In this document: positions 17,773 to 25,836 of the stretch, one piece after another
How positions within the stretch are numbered: the stretch's first letter is position 1
Layout: each line of letters starts with the position of its first letter
NCBI RefSeq assembly: GCF_008386695.1
Contig: NZ_VUOC01000001.1
Location: forward strand, 1,276,347-1,340,346
Length of the DNA stretch: 64,000 nucleotides
Reading direction: 5' to 3'
From: Chitinophaga agrisoli
Lineage (GTDB): Bacteria; Bacteroidota; Bacteroidia; Chitinophagales; Chitinophagaceae
Position numbers and translations under genes: made by a program
Notes under the pieces: generated by a model
The model's database searches: none
Told to the model about the DNA's origin: nothing
What the model saw: the letters and a program-made list of their open reading frames with translations, nothing else

Positions 17773-19068
17773 ATGCTAACTATTCCCTGGATACAGAAAC
17801 AGTTAAAGCGTACGGACCAGTTTACCTTTTCCCTCTACGCGGCCCTGGTGTCATTTGGTACTTACTCTTGTATGTATGCCTTCCGTAAACCCTTTGCGGC
17901 AGCATTATTTGAGGGCGTGAGCTTCCTGGGGATAGACTATAAGATCTGGATAGTCATCGCCCAAACAATGGGATATGCGGCCAGTAAGATCTATGGTATC
18001 CGCTTTATTGCGGAAATGCAGAGCGGAAAAAGAGCGCGTAGCATTATATTCCTCATCCTCTTATCCTGGCTGGCGCTGTTACTGTTCGCCGTAGTGCCGG
18101 CTCCTTATAATATTCCCCTCCTGTTCCTGAACGGTTTTCCCCTGGGTATGATCTGGGGCCTGGTATTTGGTTACCTGGAAGGCCGGCGCGGTACGGAGTT
18201 TATGGGCGCTGTGCTGTCCATCAGCTTTATTTTCTCCTCCGGTTTTGTAAAGTCCGCCGGTAAAATGACGATCGTGGATTGGGGCGTAAGCGAACAGTGG
18301 ATGCCTTTTATAACAGGCCTGCTGTTTATGGTTCCCCTGCTCATCTTTGTGGTGCTGCTGGAGCAGATCCCTCCGCCCACGGCAGAAGATGAGGCGTTAC
18401 GTACACGCCGGGAGCCCATGAACAAACAGCAACGCAGGCTGTTCCTGCAACAGTTCCTGCCAGGTTTGGTATTATGTATCATCAGTTATGTGATCCTCAC
18501 TATGCTGCGCGATATGCGCGATAATTTTGCCGCCAATATCTGGGAAGAATTAGGTATGGGCAAAGACCCCGGCATCTTCACACAAACAGAAGTGCCTATA
18601 TCGCTGGCCATCTTATTTATTATGGGATTGCTGGTGTTTATAAAGGATAATTATAAGGCATTCATGCTTAATTACCTGATCGTAATCAGTGGTTTTGTGC
18701 TGGCCGCGTTGAGCTCATTGTTGTTTATGTATCATTACATGGGCCCTGTATTGTGGATGACGCTTACAGGCCTGGGGCTTTACATGGGTTATATCCCCTT
18801 TAACTGTATCTTTTTTGAAAGATTGATTGCCACCTTCAAATATGTAAGTAATGTAGGTTTCCTGATCTATGTAGCAGATTCCTGTGGTTATGTAGGCAGC
18901 GTAAGCATCTTGTTGGTAAAGAATTGCAGCAACCTGCACCTTTCCTGGGGCCAGTTTTTTATGAACACCGTATGGAGCCTATCCATACTGGGTATATTGA
19001 TGATGGTGGGCTCTTACTGGTATTTCCGGAAAAAGTACCGGGAAAGCGTCTCACTCGTTCACACCTAA
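17773..19068 (+). CDS. DUF5690-type MFS transporter
   Basis: About 431 residues with roughly 12 hydrophobic helices, a long central cytoplasmic loop (EQIPPPTAEDEALRTRREP) and the start FSLYAALVSFGTYSCMYAFRKP. The YAFRKP phrase and layout match the Bacteroidota DUF5690 group of the major facilitator superfamily, distantly like GlpT/UhpT organophosphate antiporters. ATG at 17773 precedes helix 1; a TTG at 17740 is less likely. It follows the PhnZ-type gene by 86 bases. Import of a phosphonate or export of phosphate is plausible. The last 18 bases overlap the convergent cobC gene. Confidence 0.85.
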   Translation: MLTIPWIQKQLKRTDQFTFSLYAALVSFGTYSCMYAFRKPFAAALFEGVSFLGIDYKIWIVIAQTMGYAASKIYGIRFIAEMQSGKRARSIIFLILLSWLALLLFAVVPAPYNIPLLFLNGFPLGMIWGLVFGYLEGRRGTEFMGAVLSISFIFSSGFVKSAGKMTIVDWGVSEQWMPFITGLLFMVPLLIFVVLLEQIPPPTAEDEALRTRREPMNKQQRRLFLQQFLPGLVLCIISYVILTMLRDMRDNFAANIWEELGMGKDPGIFTQTEVPISLAILFIMGLLVFIKDNYKAFMLNYLIVISGFVLAALSSLLFMYHYMGPVLWMTLTGLGLYMGYIPFNCIFFERLIATFKYVSNVGFLIYVADSCGYVGSVSILLVKNCSNLHLSWGQFFMNTVWSLSILGILMMVGSYWYFRKKYRESVSLVHT

Positions 19069-19611
19069 CAATTCCAGGCGGCCGTCTGCCTGCACGCTTA
19101 TACGTGCCATACGGCCATATTCCACCCGCAGCTCAAAGGAGTTTTCCAGTGGCGTATTAGTTACATAAGCCAGCAGCGAGCGTATTACGCCACTATGCGT
19201 TACCAGGGCGGCGTTCTGTTGTTTGGTTATTACCTCCCGGAAGATTTCCACGCTGCGTTTATACAGGTCCTCGTAGCTCTCGCCACCAGGTACACGGGCA
19301 TACACGTAGTTGTCCATCCAGGCCTGCAGCGCATCCGGCCCAAGGTCGTCCCAGCGTTTCATTTCCCAGTCGCCAAAGTTCAGTTCCTTCAGCCGGTCGT
19401 CCGTAGTAAAGTTGTTACCAAATAAAAAACGGGCCAGCTTGCTGCAGCGTTGCAGCGGACTGGCGTAAACGGTCAACGGTGTTTGTGGCAGTAGCTGTTG
19501 TACACGGGCGGCTTCCTCCGGGAAGGAGGGGGCCAGGTCCAGATCAGAGAAGCCGTAGCAGGTGCCGCGTTCAATTGCCGGCGTAGTATGCCGGATCAGG
19601 TATATTTCCAT
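19051..19611 (-). CDS. cobC: Alpha-ribazole phosphatase / histidine phosphatase (CobC-like)
   Basis: A 186-residue branch 1 histidine phosphatase. The catalytic His is in YLIRHTTPAIERGTCYG at the N-terminus and a second His in LVTHSGVIRSLLAY near residue 145. The TCYG phrase after RHT is typical of CobC, which removes the phosphate from alpha-ribazole-5'-phosphate or adenosylcobalamin-5'-phosphate. It is the last gene of the B12 salvage operon and its start lies inside cobS (16-base overlap). The 3' end overlaps the convergent MFS gene. Confidence 0.88.
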   Translation of the reverse strand: MEIYLIRHTTPAIERGTCYGFSDLDLAPSFPEEAARVQQLLPQTPLTVYASPLQRCSKLARFLFGNNFTTDDRLKELNFGDWEMKRWDDLGPDALQAWMDNYVYARVPGGESYEDLYKRSVEIFREVITKQQNAALVTHSGVIRSLLAYVTNTPLENSFELRVEYGRMARISVQADGRLELLGVNE

Positions 19612-20369
19612 TCCACTAAGCAAAAGCACAAATATACAACTGTTTCCGCCAATTGCTGTGTGGCGCCCAGGCAATCACCGGTATAACCGCCTATCCACTT
19701 TTGCATCAGGCGGCCCATATACCAGCGTGCCAGCCATACCGCCGGCAGGCAGATCAGCAGCCAGTAATCGTGTAATAGTACGATAGCGGCAGCCAGGGGC
19801 GCCAATCCAAAAAATGCGGCCAGCGTTAGTTCTCCGCCGCTAATGCCTTTGGATACAGGCTTGGCTTTACTGTCTTCATCTTCCCTTACATAGGAGTGGG
19901 TATAGATAATAGTAACAGCCGTAAAACGGCTAAGGGTATGCGCCACAAATATGGCTACCGCGGCTGTACAGGGGGCCAGGTAAAAAAGGCAAAAGAATTT
20001 CATCAGCATCAGCAGCAACAGGCCCACCATACCATAGGTGCCTATGCGGCTGTCTTTCATGATCAGCAATATCTTTTCTTTGGTCCAGCCACCGCCAAAG
20101 CCATCGCACATATCAGCAAAACCGTCCTCGTGAAAAGCGCCCGTCATCCAGATGCCGGTAAACAGGGATAGGAGTATGCCTATTGCCGGTGGCGCAATAA
20201 AGCTGCAGCCATACAATACCAGCGCCATGGTAATGCCCGTCATCCAGCCAATAAAGGGCAGGTAACGGGTGGCCCTGCTAAGCCGGTCCAGCCCATGTGG
20301 AATATTGCCCACCGGTATGCGCGTGTAAAACATGATTGCCGTGCGTAGCAGGTACCATTGCTCTTTCAT
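19596..20369 (-). CDS. cobS: Adenosylcobinamide-GDP ribazoletransferase (cobalamin synthase)
   Basis: A 257-residue membrane protein with about six hydrophobic helices. The conserved polar segment GAFHEDGFADMCDGFGGGWTKE (positions ~79-100) supplies the acidic metal-binding residues of CobS. It joins adenosylcobinamide-GDP to alpha-ribazole, the final condensation of the lower ligand. It lies between cobT (15-base gap) and cobC (overlap) in the minus-strand operon. Confidence 0.95.
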   Translation of the reverse strand: MKEQWYLLRTAIMFYTRIPVGNIPHGLDRLSRATRYLPFIGWMTGITMALVLYGCSFIAPPAIGILLSLFTGIWMTGAFHEDGFADMCDGFGGGWTKEKILLIMKDSRIGTYGMVGLLLLMLMKFFCLFYLAPCTAAVAIFVAHTLSRFTAVTIIYTHSYVREDEDSKAKPVSKGISGGELTLAAFFGLAPLAAAIVLLHDYWLLICLPAVWLARWYMGRLMQKWIGGYTGDCLGATQQLAETVVYLCFCLVEWKYT

Positions 20370-20384
20370 AAACTAAATTATATA

Positions 20385-21449
20385 TCAGGAAGTTCTGTTG
20401 GATACCTGCGCATCCGCAAAGCTGGCCATATGTTCCATAAATGCGGCGGCACATTGTATAACAGGCATGGCCATCGCTGCGCCAGTGCCTTCGCCCAGGC
20501 GCATATCCAGCTGCAGCAAAGCATTTACCTGCAGGTGCTCCAGCATCAGGCGGTGCCCTTTTTCATGGGAGCAGTGAGAAAAGATACAGTAGTCCGTAAC
20601 AGCTGGTTGCATACGTTGGGCGGCCATCAGCGCAGCTGTTACAATAAAGCCGTCTATCACTACCATCATACCCAGCGCAGCGGCCTGCAGGATAGCGCCG
20701 CATAACATGGCTATCTCAAAACCGCCAAAAGTGGCCAGCACTGTTTCCGCATCGGTGGGTATGCCGTGCCGGTTCAGGGCTTCCTGTAACAACACCGTCT
20801 TTTGCAGTATCTGCTGATGGGTGCTGCCAGTGCCGGCGCCGGTACATTCCGCAATAGGCAGACCGGTAAAACAGCTCATTAAGAGGGAGGCAGACGCCGT
20901 ATTGCCAATGCCCATTTCACCAAAACCGATGGTATTGCAGCCCTGCTGCTGTATATATTGCACGATCTCTGCGCCTGCTTCCATGGCTTTCCGGCACTGA
21001 TCATGGCTCATAGCCGGCTCGTGCAGGTAGTTGTGGGTACCGTAAGCGATCTTGCGGTCGTTCAGCATGGCATGGGAGGGGAAATCGTGGTTTACGCCTG
21101 CGTCTACAATGATCAGCTCTATCTGCAGCTGTTTGCACAGCACATTAATAGCAGCCCCGCCCCGCAGGAAATTATATACCATTTGCGCGGTCACCGCCTG
21201 CGGATAAGGGTTTACAAGGCCTTTTTCCGCAATGCCATGATCGCCTGCAAATATGGCGATAGTAGGTTTGGTGATCACCGGCTTCAGTGTTTGCTGTATA
21301 AGGCCGGCCTGCAGCGCTATCTCTTCCAGCCTGCCCAATGAACCGGGCGGCTTGGTCTTCTGGTCTATCTTTTCCTGTAATGCGGCGCTAAGCGAACGGT
21401 CAACGGGGGAAATATGTATCATAACTGATTTTGCTGATCTGGTAATCAT
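20385..21449 (-). CDS. cobT: Nicotinate-nucleotide-dimethylbenzimidazole phosphoribosyltransferase
   Basis: A 354-residue CobT. Family marks are KTKPPGSLGRLEEIA at the N-terminus, AIFAGDHGIAEKG, FGEMGIGNTASAS and LGEGTGAAMAMP near the C-terminus, which includes the catalytic Glu. It activates the lower-ligand base to alpha-ribazole phosphate. The ATG at 21449-21447 overlaps the cobU stop as ATGA, so translation is coupled. A further upstream in-frame ATG (21524) would overlap cobU heavily and is rejected. Confidence 0.95.
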   Translation of the reverse strand: MITRSAKSVMIHISPVDRSLSAALQEKIDQKTKPPGSLGRLEEIALQAGLIQQTLKPVITKPTIAIFAGDHGIAEKGLVNPYPQAVTAQMVYNFLRGGAAINVLCKQLQIELIIVDAGVNHDFPSHAMLNDRKIAYGTHNYLHEPAMSHDQCRKAMEAGAEIVQYIQQQGCNTIGFGEMGIGNTASASLLMSCFTGLPIAECTGAGTGSTHQQILQKTVLLQEALNRHGIPTDAETVLATFGGFEIAMLCGAILQAAALGMMVVIDGFIVTAALMAAQRMQPAVTDYCIFSHCSHEKGHRLMLEHLQVNALLQLDMRLGEGTGAAMAMPVIQCAAAFMEHMASFADAQVSNRTS

Positions 21450-21949
21450 TTTATTGGCACCGCTATACCGGATACCATCAATACTACTTTCTCCGCATGA
21501 CGGGCAATATATTGGTTCGCCCATCCCTGCAGGTCCGTGAATTTGCGGCCTATCACGGTGTCCGCATGCACGCCCATGCCTATCTCATTGGTCACTATGA
21601 TAAGGGTAGCATCCTTTTGCCGCAGCAGGTCTATTTCCTGCTGAAGGCCTTTCAGGGTGGCGTCTATATCCTGTTGGTAATGTACAAAGAAATTGGTGAG
21701 CCAAAGCGTCACACAGTCAATAACGGCTACCCGTCCTTCCAGGGGGAGTGCGCTTACCTGTAACTGCTCTTCAAAATTGGTCCACTCCGGCCCGCGGTCT
21801 TGTTGATGGCGCTTCACCCGCTCTCCAAAATCTTCGTCCCAGATCTTGGCAGTGGCCACATACACAGGCTGAGGGGATAGGCTAAGGGCTAGTTCATGGG
21901 CGTACCTGCTTTTGCCAGACCGTACGCCGCCGGTGATAAGATGAAGCAT
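21446..21949 (-). CDS. cobU: Adenosylcobinamide kinase/guanylyltransferase
   Basis: A 167-residue bifunctional enzyme. The P-loop GGVRSGKSRYAHELA is at residues 7-21, and VAVIDCVTLWLTNFF and IIVTNEIGMGV are the other signature segments. It phosphorylates adenosylcobinamide and then attaches GMP. It is the first of four overlapping or closely spaced lower-ligand genes, preceded by an intercistronic hairpin at 21988-22020. No cobD, cbiP or corrin-ring genes are in the window, so this operon supports salvage and assembly. Confidence 0.95.
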   Translation of the reverse strand: MLHLITGGVRSGKSRYAHELALSLSPQPVYVATAKIWDEDFGERVKRHQQDRGPEWTNFEEQLQVSALPLEGRVAVIDCVTLWLTNFFVHYQQDIDATLKGLQQEIDLLRQKDATLIIVTNEIGMGVHADTVIGRKFTDLQGWANQYIARHAEKVVLMVSGIAVPIK

Positions 21950-21987
21950 ATTAAGTTGGATTGGTCAATTACGCGTACAAAACATAT

Positions 21988-22020
21988 GGCGGTGCAGGGA
22001 ACCATAATCCCCGCACCGCC
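21988..22020 (-). terminator. Intercistronic hairpin between DUF6580 and cobU
   Basis: GGCGGTGC (21988-21995) pairs with GCACCGCC (22013-22020), extended by internal GGGA/TCCC pairs. On the minus strand it is followed by ATATGTTTTG, a weak U tract. It may act as a partial terminator or a processing site. Confidence 0.5.
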
Positions 22021-22039
22021 ACATACAGTATATTATTCA

Positions 22040-22663
22040 CTAACGCTGGGCGTTAGGTAGTTGATAGTTATTAGCAGACAGGGACTGATACCTGCGCTGG
22101 ATAAGCTCAAATGCGCCAAAGAAGATAGCGCCGTAAAATACATTGCCAAAGAACATGTACTTCATATACGGTACAGCCATGGCATAACATTTTAACAGAC
22201 CGGCCAGATCCTTCGGATACAGTTGTCCGGTGGTAGGATCCGTACAACCGCCCAGCCATACGCCAAAATCAGTGATCAGCCAGTGTGCAACGGCTGCCGC
22301 TACGGAGGCCATCACGATATTACCGATATGCACTTTTTTGATGATCAGCTGTCCGGACAATACCATAGCGGCAAAGCCCAGGTAAGTCCATGCCCAGCCC
22401 TGGTACAGCAAACCGCCCTGCGCAAACTCCGGGTAAAATACCCGCTGTATAATAACATCGCTTAAAAACAGGGTCAATAACGGAAACAGGTACGCCTTCC
22501 ATTTATTATTGAAATAAGCGCCGCCAAACAAGGCCATAGCACCTATGGGCGTAATATTGGAAAGCGGCGTAATATGGCCCTCGCCCAATACCCGCAGAAT
22601 GCCCGCTGCGAGAATAAACAACAGTAATACGCCCAAACGGGGATTCAGATTCTTAAGTGACAT
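22040..22663 (-). CDS. DUF6580 family membrane protein, probable transport component
   Basis: A 207-residue protein with about five hydrophobic helices (LGVLLLFILAAGILRVL, ITPIGAMALFGGAYF, AMVLSGQLIIKKV and others). The NITPIGAMALFGGAYF phrase and size match DUF6580, a putative transport family resembling ECF S components. It sits between btuB and cobU in a B12-riboswitch operon, so a role in corrinoid passage across the inner membrane is reasonable inference. The C-terminal tail SANNYQLPNAQR looks like read-through into a low-complexity intergenic phrase. Confidence 0.8.
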   Translation of the reverse strand: MSLKNLNPRLGVLLLFILAAGILRVLGEGHITPLSNITPIGAMALFGGAYFNNKWKAYLFPLLTLFLSDVIIQRVFYPEFAQGGLLYQGWAWTYLGFAAMVLSGQLIIKKVHIGNIVMASVAAAVAHWLITDFGVWLGGCTDPTTGQLYPKDLAGLLKCYAMAVPYMKYMFFGNVFYGAIFFGAFELIQRRYQSLSANNYQLPNAQR

Positions 22664-22677
22664 ACATTAGTTTTTTG

Positions 22678-22716
22678 ATGTGCGGATCTGTCAGTGACTG
22701 CAGCATATCCGCACAT
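22678..22716 (-). other. Intercistronic hairpin between btuB and DUF6580
   Basis: ATGTGCGGAT (22678-22687) and ATCCGCACAT (22707-22716) form a perfect 10-bp stem around 19 bases. On the minus strand CAAAAAAC follows, so it lacks a terminator U tract. mRNA stabilisation or processing between the receptor and inner-membrane genes is more likely. Confidence 0.55.
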
Positions 22717-22728
22717 TAAATTAACACA

Positions 22729-24669
22729 TTATAGATTAATAGTAACACCGCTGGTAAAATTAAAACGGCGGGTATTATATCCGGCAATCATAAAATACTG
22801 CTGATCGGTAATGTTCCGGAAATCAGCATATACTTTCAGGAAGCGGCCCACGCGGTATTCCGCATAAGCGCCCAGGGTATAATAATCCCCCAGCGGTTTA
22901 GGACTGGCCAGGTATTGCGGCTCCCAGCGCTGGCTGTTATATTTATATTGCGCGCTTACATACAGGGCAGGGGTTACATTATAACCCAGCTCCAGGTTCA
23001 GCGCGTGTTTGGGTATACGGTACAGGTTAAAATAGCTGGTATCCGTATCCAGCTCCTTCACCTTTCCATCGGTATAGGTATAGTTTACATTCAACTGTAA
23101 TCCTTTAACGATCTCCCAGTTAGCTTCCAGTTCACCGCCATAGGCCTGCTGTTTATTGGCATTGATATATTTACCATACGGCGGATCAGGCAGGCTGTAA
23201 AAGGAGATCAGGTTTTTTGTCTCCCGGTAAAAGCCTACAACACGCAGGTTCAGCCGGTTATCGCATAAAGCGCCCTGGTAGCCAGCTTCGTAGTTTACAG
23301 AAGATTCCGGCTGCAGGTCTTTATTGCCATACTCAGAATACAGCTGGTATAAAGTAGGCACCTTAAACGCGGAAGAGATATTAACAAAGATCTTATGCTG
23401 GTCATTGATCAGGTAAGAAGGGTTAAATGAAATGGTCTGGTTACTGCCATAAATATTATGGTAGTTAAAACGGCCGCCCACTTCGAGGTTAAAACCGCCC
23501 ACGTTATGCAGCAATAAGGCAGCATAATGGCTGAACTGCCGCATATGCGCACTATCGCCGCTCAGGACTGTGGTATCCTTATAAAACTCACTATAGAGCA
23601 TGTTATATTGGTCAGTATTGGAAAAGCGGGCATCTGCGCCGGCAATCAGCTGTAGCTGCGGTATAATGTCCCAGTTCACGAAGGTTTCTACCTGGTGGGT
23701 GTTAGAAGAAAACTGACTGGTAGAGAATCCTGCATTGGGAGTGAACAGCGTATCATCCAGCAGGTTGCGCTTATTCTGCTGGAAGCTGTATACCACATTC
23801 CAGCTGCCTTTCTTAAAATCCAGCCTGCTGCTGATGGCATGCAGCATATACTTATTGTGCATGGTATAGTCCTTATCGTCCGTATACCCCCCGGCGTCCA
23901 GGTCCGTATGATAATCGCTCCAGTTCAGCAGGTATTGCAATTTCCAGCGGTTGGTCACCTGCAGGGCTGCTTTGGCAAATACGCTATGGCGTTTAAAACC
24001 GTCATTGTCATAGGTATGCGTATAAGCGCTGTCGAAAGCAGAGGAAAAGCCGTCAGACTTATTATACTGGTAGCCCGCGATATAAGAGAACTTGCCCACG
24101 CTGCCATTAATGCCTGCGCCGCCCTGCCAGCTTTTATAGCTGCCATAGGAGCCGTTGGCGCTAAGCCCTATCTTTTTATCGCCGGGTTTTTTGGTGATGA
24201 TGTTGATCACACCGGCTACTGCGTCAGAGCCGTACAAGGTAGACTGACTGCCCCTCAGGATCTCCACGCGTTCGATCTGCGAAACCGGGATGAAGTTAAG
24301 GTCAAAGGCATTGGTGATCTGGGAGGCGTCGCTGGCAGGGATACCGTCTATCAGTATCAGGGTATTGCCTGTAGTAGCGCCCCGCATATACACATCCTGG
24401 TTGGTGCCGGCGGCATTCTCAGACCCGTTCACTATCAGGCCGGCCTGGTTGTTCAGGATACTGGTAAGCGACTGGCCACTGTGCTTTTGCAGATAGTCTG
24501 CCGCGAGCACAGTCACCACTTTGCCGGTTTCGCCGGACTTTTGCGGAAACCTGCTGGCGGTTACCACTAATTCGTTAAGCTGGTTAGTTCTTGAAGTATC
24601 CTGTGCATTGGCCAGGGTCGTTGCCCCCAGGATAATAGCCGGAAAGAAAAAGTAGAATTTCCTGCGCAT
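22729..24669 (-). CDS. btuB: TonB-dependent vitamin B12 receptor (BtuB-like)
   Basis: A 646-residue TonB-dependent receptor without the SusC extension. It has a signal peptide (to about residue 22), the TonB-box-like QLNELVVTASRFPQKSGE, a plug domain with MRGATTGNTLILIDGIPA and VEILRGSQSTLYGSDAVAGV, and a beta barrel ending NFTSGVTINL with a terminal aromatic/hydrophobic strand. Size and plug sequence fit BtuB, and the upstream cobalamin riboswitch and downstream cob genes make the ligand assignment strong. It delivers corrinoids to the periplasm. No BtuCDF ABC importer is in the window. Confidence 0.93.
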   Translation of the reverse strand: MRRKFYFFFPAIILGATTLANAQDTSRTNQLNELVVTASRFPQKSGETGKVVTVLAADYLQKHSGQSLTSILNNQAGLIVNGSENAAGTNQDVYMRGATTGNTLILIDGIPASDASQITNAFDLNFIPVSQIERVEILRGSQSTLYGSDAVAGVINIITKKPGDKKIGLSANGSYGSYKSWQGGAGINGSVGKFSYIAGYQYNKSDGFSSAFDSAYTHTYDNDGFKRHSVFAKAALQVTNRWKLQYLLNWSDYHTDLDAGGYTDDKDYTMHNKYMLHAISSRLDFKKGSWNVVYSFQQNKRNLLDDTLFTPNAGFSTSQFSSNTHQVETFVNWDIIPQLQLIAGADARFSNTDQYNMLYSEFYKDTTVLSGDSAHMRQFSHYAALLLHNVGGFNLEVGGRFNYHNIYGSNQTISFNPSYLINDQHKIFVNISSAFKVPTLYQLYSEYGNKDLQPESSVNYEAGYQGALCDNRLNLRVVGFYRETKNLISFYSLPDPPYGKYINANKQQAYGGELEANWEIVKGLQLNVNYTYTDGKVKELDTDTSYFNLYRIPKHALNLELGYNVTPALYVSAQYKYNSQRWEPQYLASPKPLGDYYTLGAYAEYRVGRFLKVYADFRNITDQQYFMIAGYNTRRFNFTSGVTINL

Positions 24670-24723
24670 AATGACTCTTGTGAAAATTGTAAGTAATGAA
24701 CAATATGCGCTGCGGGAGAGATG

Positions 24724-24770
24724 TAAAAAAGGAATACGGCCACCTCGAACAGGTACCTACATCCTTGGCC
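24724..24770 (-). promoter_or_regulatory. Possible riboswitch expression platform
   Basis: Between the aptamer and btuB the minus strand can pair GGCCA (24770-24766) with TGGCC (24742-24738), with an inner ACCT/AGGT option, followed about ten bases later by six U (24730-24725). This would serve as the terminator that forms on B12 binding. The alternative anti-terminator was not traced. Confidence 0.4.
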
Positions 24771-24804
24771 TTTCACCCGAAAGCGCGCGGAATGACAATC
24801 GTAC

Positions 24805-25010
24805 ACCTGGCAGGTCTTCTGACTCTCCTGCTTTCCGGGCCGCCTTCCCGCCCCGCTTTATACGGAACAGTGGCCTTGATTGCCCTGGAAAACTATTCCT
24901 AAACCATGTTTAGGATACAGGATTACAGCTACGGGGATAGTTCCGGATTTACACCGGATTCCCATTTTAATCCCGGCTATTACACCGGGAACCAAATGCG
25001 GAGCAAACCT
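24805..25010 (-). ncRNA. Cobalamin riboswitch
   Basis: The minus strand carries the conserved AdoCbl/B12 aptamer parts in order. TTTGGTTCCCGGTG is followed by AAAATGGGAATCCGGTG, then AATCCGGAACTATCCCCG and GTAGCTGTAA. Next come the B12-box GCCACTG segment (near 24868) and the 3' AGCAGGAGAGTCAGAAGACC arm (24813-24832). It is about 140 bases upstream of btuB and should repress the whole btuB-DUF6580-cobUTSC operon when B12 is plentiful. Confidence 0.93.
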
Positions 25011-25024
25011 ACGTAATTAATGTG

Positions 25025-25053
25025 AAAATGTGCTGATATGCTAATGTGCTAAT
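25025..25053 (+). repeat. Octamer intergenic repeat, block 1
   Basis: Three to four imperfect copies of the 8-base unit TGTGCTAA (ATGTGCTGATATGCTAATGT and onward). A related block in inverted orientation lies at 25160-25188, with the terminator between them. Confidence 0.6.
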
Positions 25054-25083
25054 GAAATCCCCTGACAGTTGCCCTGCATAAAA

Positions 25084-25112
25084 AGGGGCCGCACCGGCAA
25101 GGTGCAGCCCCT
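25084..25112 (-). terminator. Terminator of the TPR protein gene
   Basis: AGGGGC + GCACC (25084-25095) pair with GGTGC + GCCCCT (25101-25112) around GGCAA; the opposed bulges are c90 and a106. On the minus strand five U follow. Confidence 0.85.
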
Positions 25113-25159
25113 GTAAAAACGTATTCATTCATCAATTAATTAAAACCTCCGCTCCAATC

Positions 25160-25188
25160 CATCAGCACATTAGCACATCAGCACATCA
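25160..25188 (-). repeat. Octamer intergenic repeat, block 2
   Basis: On the minus strand the units TGTGCTGA/TGTGCTAA occur in tandem directly after, and including, the TPR gene stop codon. They are the same octamer family as 25025-25053 but inverted relative to it on the plus strand. Confidence 0.6.
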
Positions 25189-25836
25189 TCCCGGCATCCT
25201 GGAAATATACTTATCCATTTCCTTGATCTGGCTCACGATCTGCGCAGTCGTTGGCTTCTGCGCCTTGGCGCGGCGGAAAAAGTCTTTGGCGGATTTGAAA
25301 TCGCGGCGGCTCATAGCAATAGACGCCAGTGTAAGTAACGCCGCAGCGGTATTTTCTTTATCAGGTAAACCCAGTCTAACAGCTTTCTTCAGGTTCTGAT
25401 CAGCCGTTTTCAGATCATTTTTCTGGTAAGCAATAGTGCCCAGCTGAAAATACTGCATGCCTTCATATTCCTTCATCGGGCTACCCGTCTTAATGCTCTG
25501 GCGGATGGTCGCTTCTGCTTTATCCAGGTCCTGGTCATACATGGCCAGGTTACTTTGCATAAAATAGTATACAGAGCGGATGGGTTTGTACAGCAGCTTG
25601 GGGAAAGCAACTTTATTCATCAGGCCCATGGCATATTCCACATTACCGGCTTCCACGGCTTCCTGCACCAGGCGCATAGGGCCAAACAGGAAATGCGTAA
25701 CCAGGCATATTACAGCCAATACCAGTACGATAGTGGCTTCCCACCAGCCCACGGTAAAACCCAGTACCAGGCCACCTAATAATAACACGATACCAATAGG
25801 TAAGCGGTATAGAATAAAAATGTTAAATGCTTTCAT
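25186..25836 (-). CDS. Membrane-anchored TPR-repeat protein
   Basis: A 216-residue protein with two N-terminal membrane helices (LPIGIVLLLGGLVLGFTVGW and ATIVLVLAVICLVTHFLF, residues ~11-51) followed by about four tetratricopeptide-type helix pairs (EYEGMQYFQLGTIAYQKNDL and TAAALLTLASIAMSRRDFKS are clear TPRs). The soluble part probably faces the cytoplasm and binds a partner protein. I do not recognise a more specific family. It is monocistronic. Confidence 0.8.
   Translation of the reverse strand: MKAFNIFILYRLPIGIVLLLGGLVLGFTVGWWEATIVLVLAVICLVTHFLFGPMRLVQEAVEAGNVEYAMGLMNKVAFPKLLYKPIRSVYYFMQSNLAMYDQDLDKAEATIRQSIKTGSPMKEYEGMQYFQLGTIAYQKNDLKTADQNLKKAVRLGLPDKENTAAALLTLASIAMSRRDFKSAKDFFRRAKAQKPTTAQIVSQIKEMDKYISRMPG

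Noticed and set aside
11484-19068. Reading the SusCD locus as a glycan PUL
   Set aside because: No glycoside hydrolase, sulfatase or lyase is present; the enzyme encoded is a PhnZ-type oxygenase.
25025-25188. CRISPR-like array from the octamer repeats
   Set aside because: Units are 8 bases in direct tandem without spacers, and there are no cas genes.
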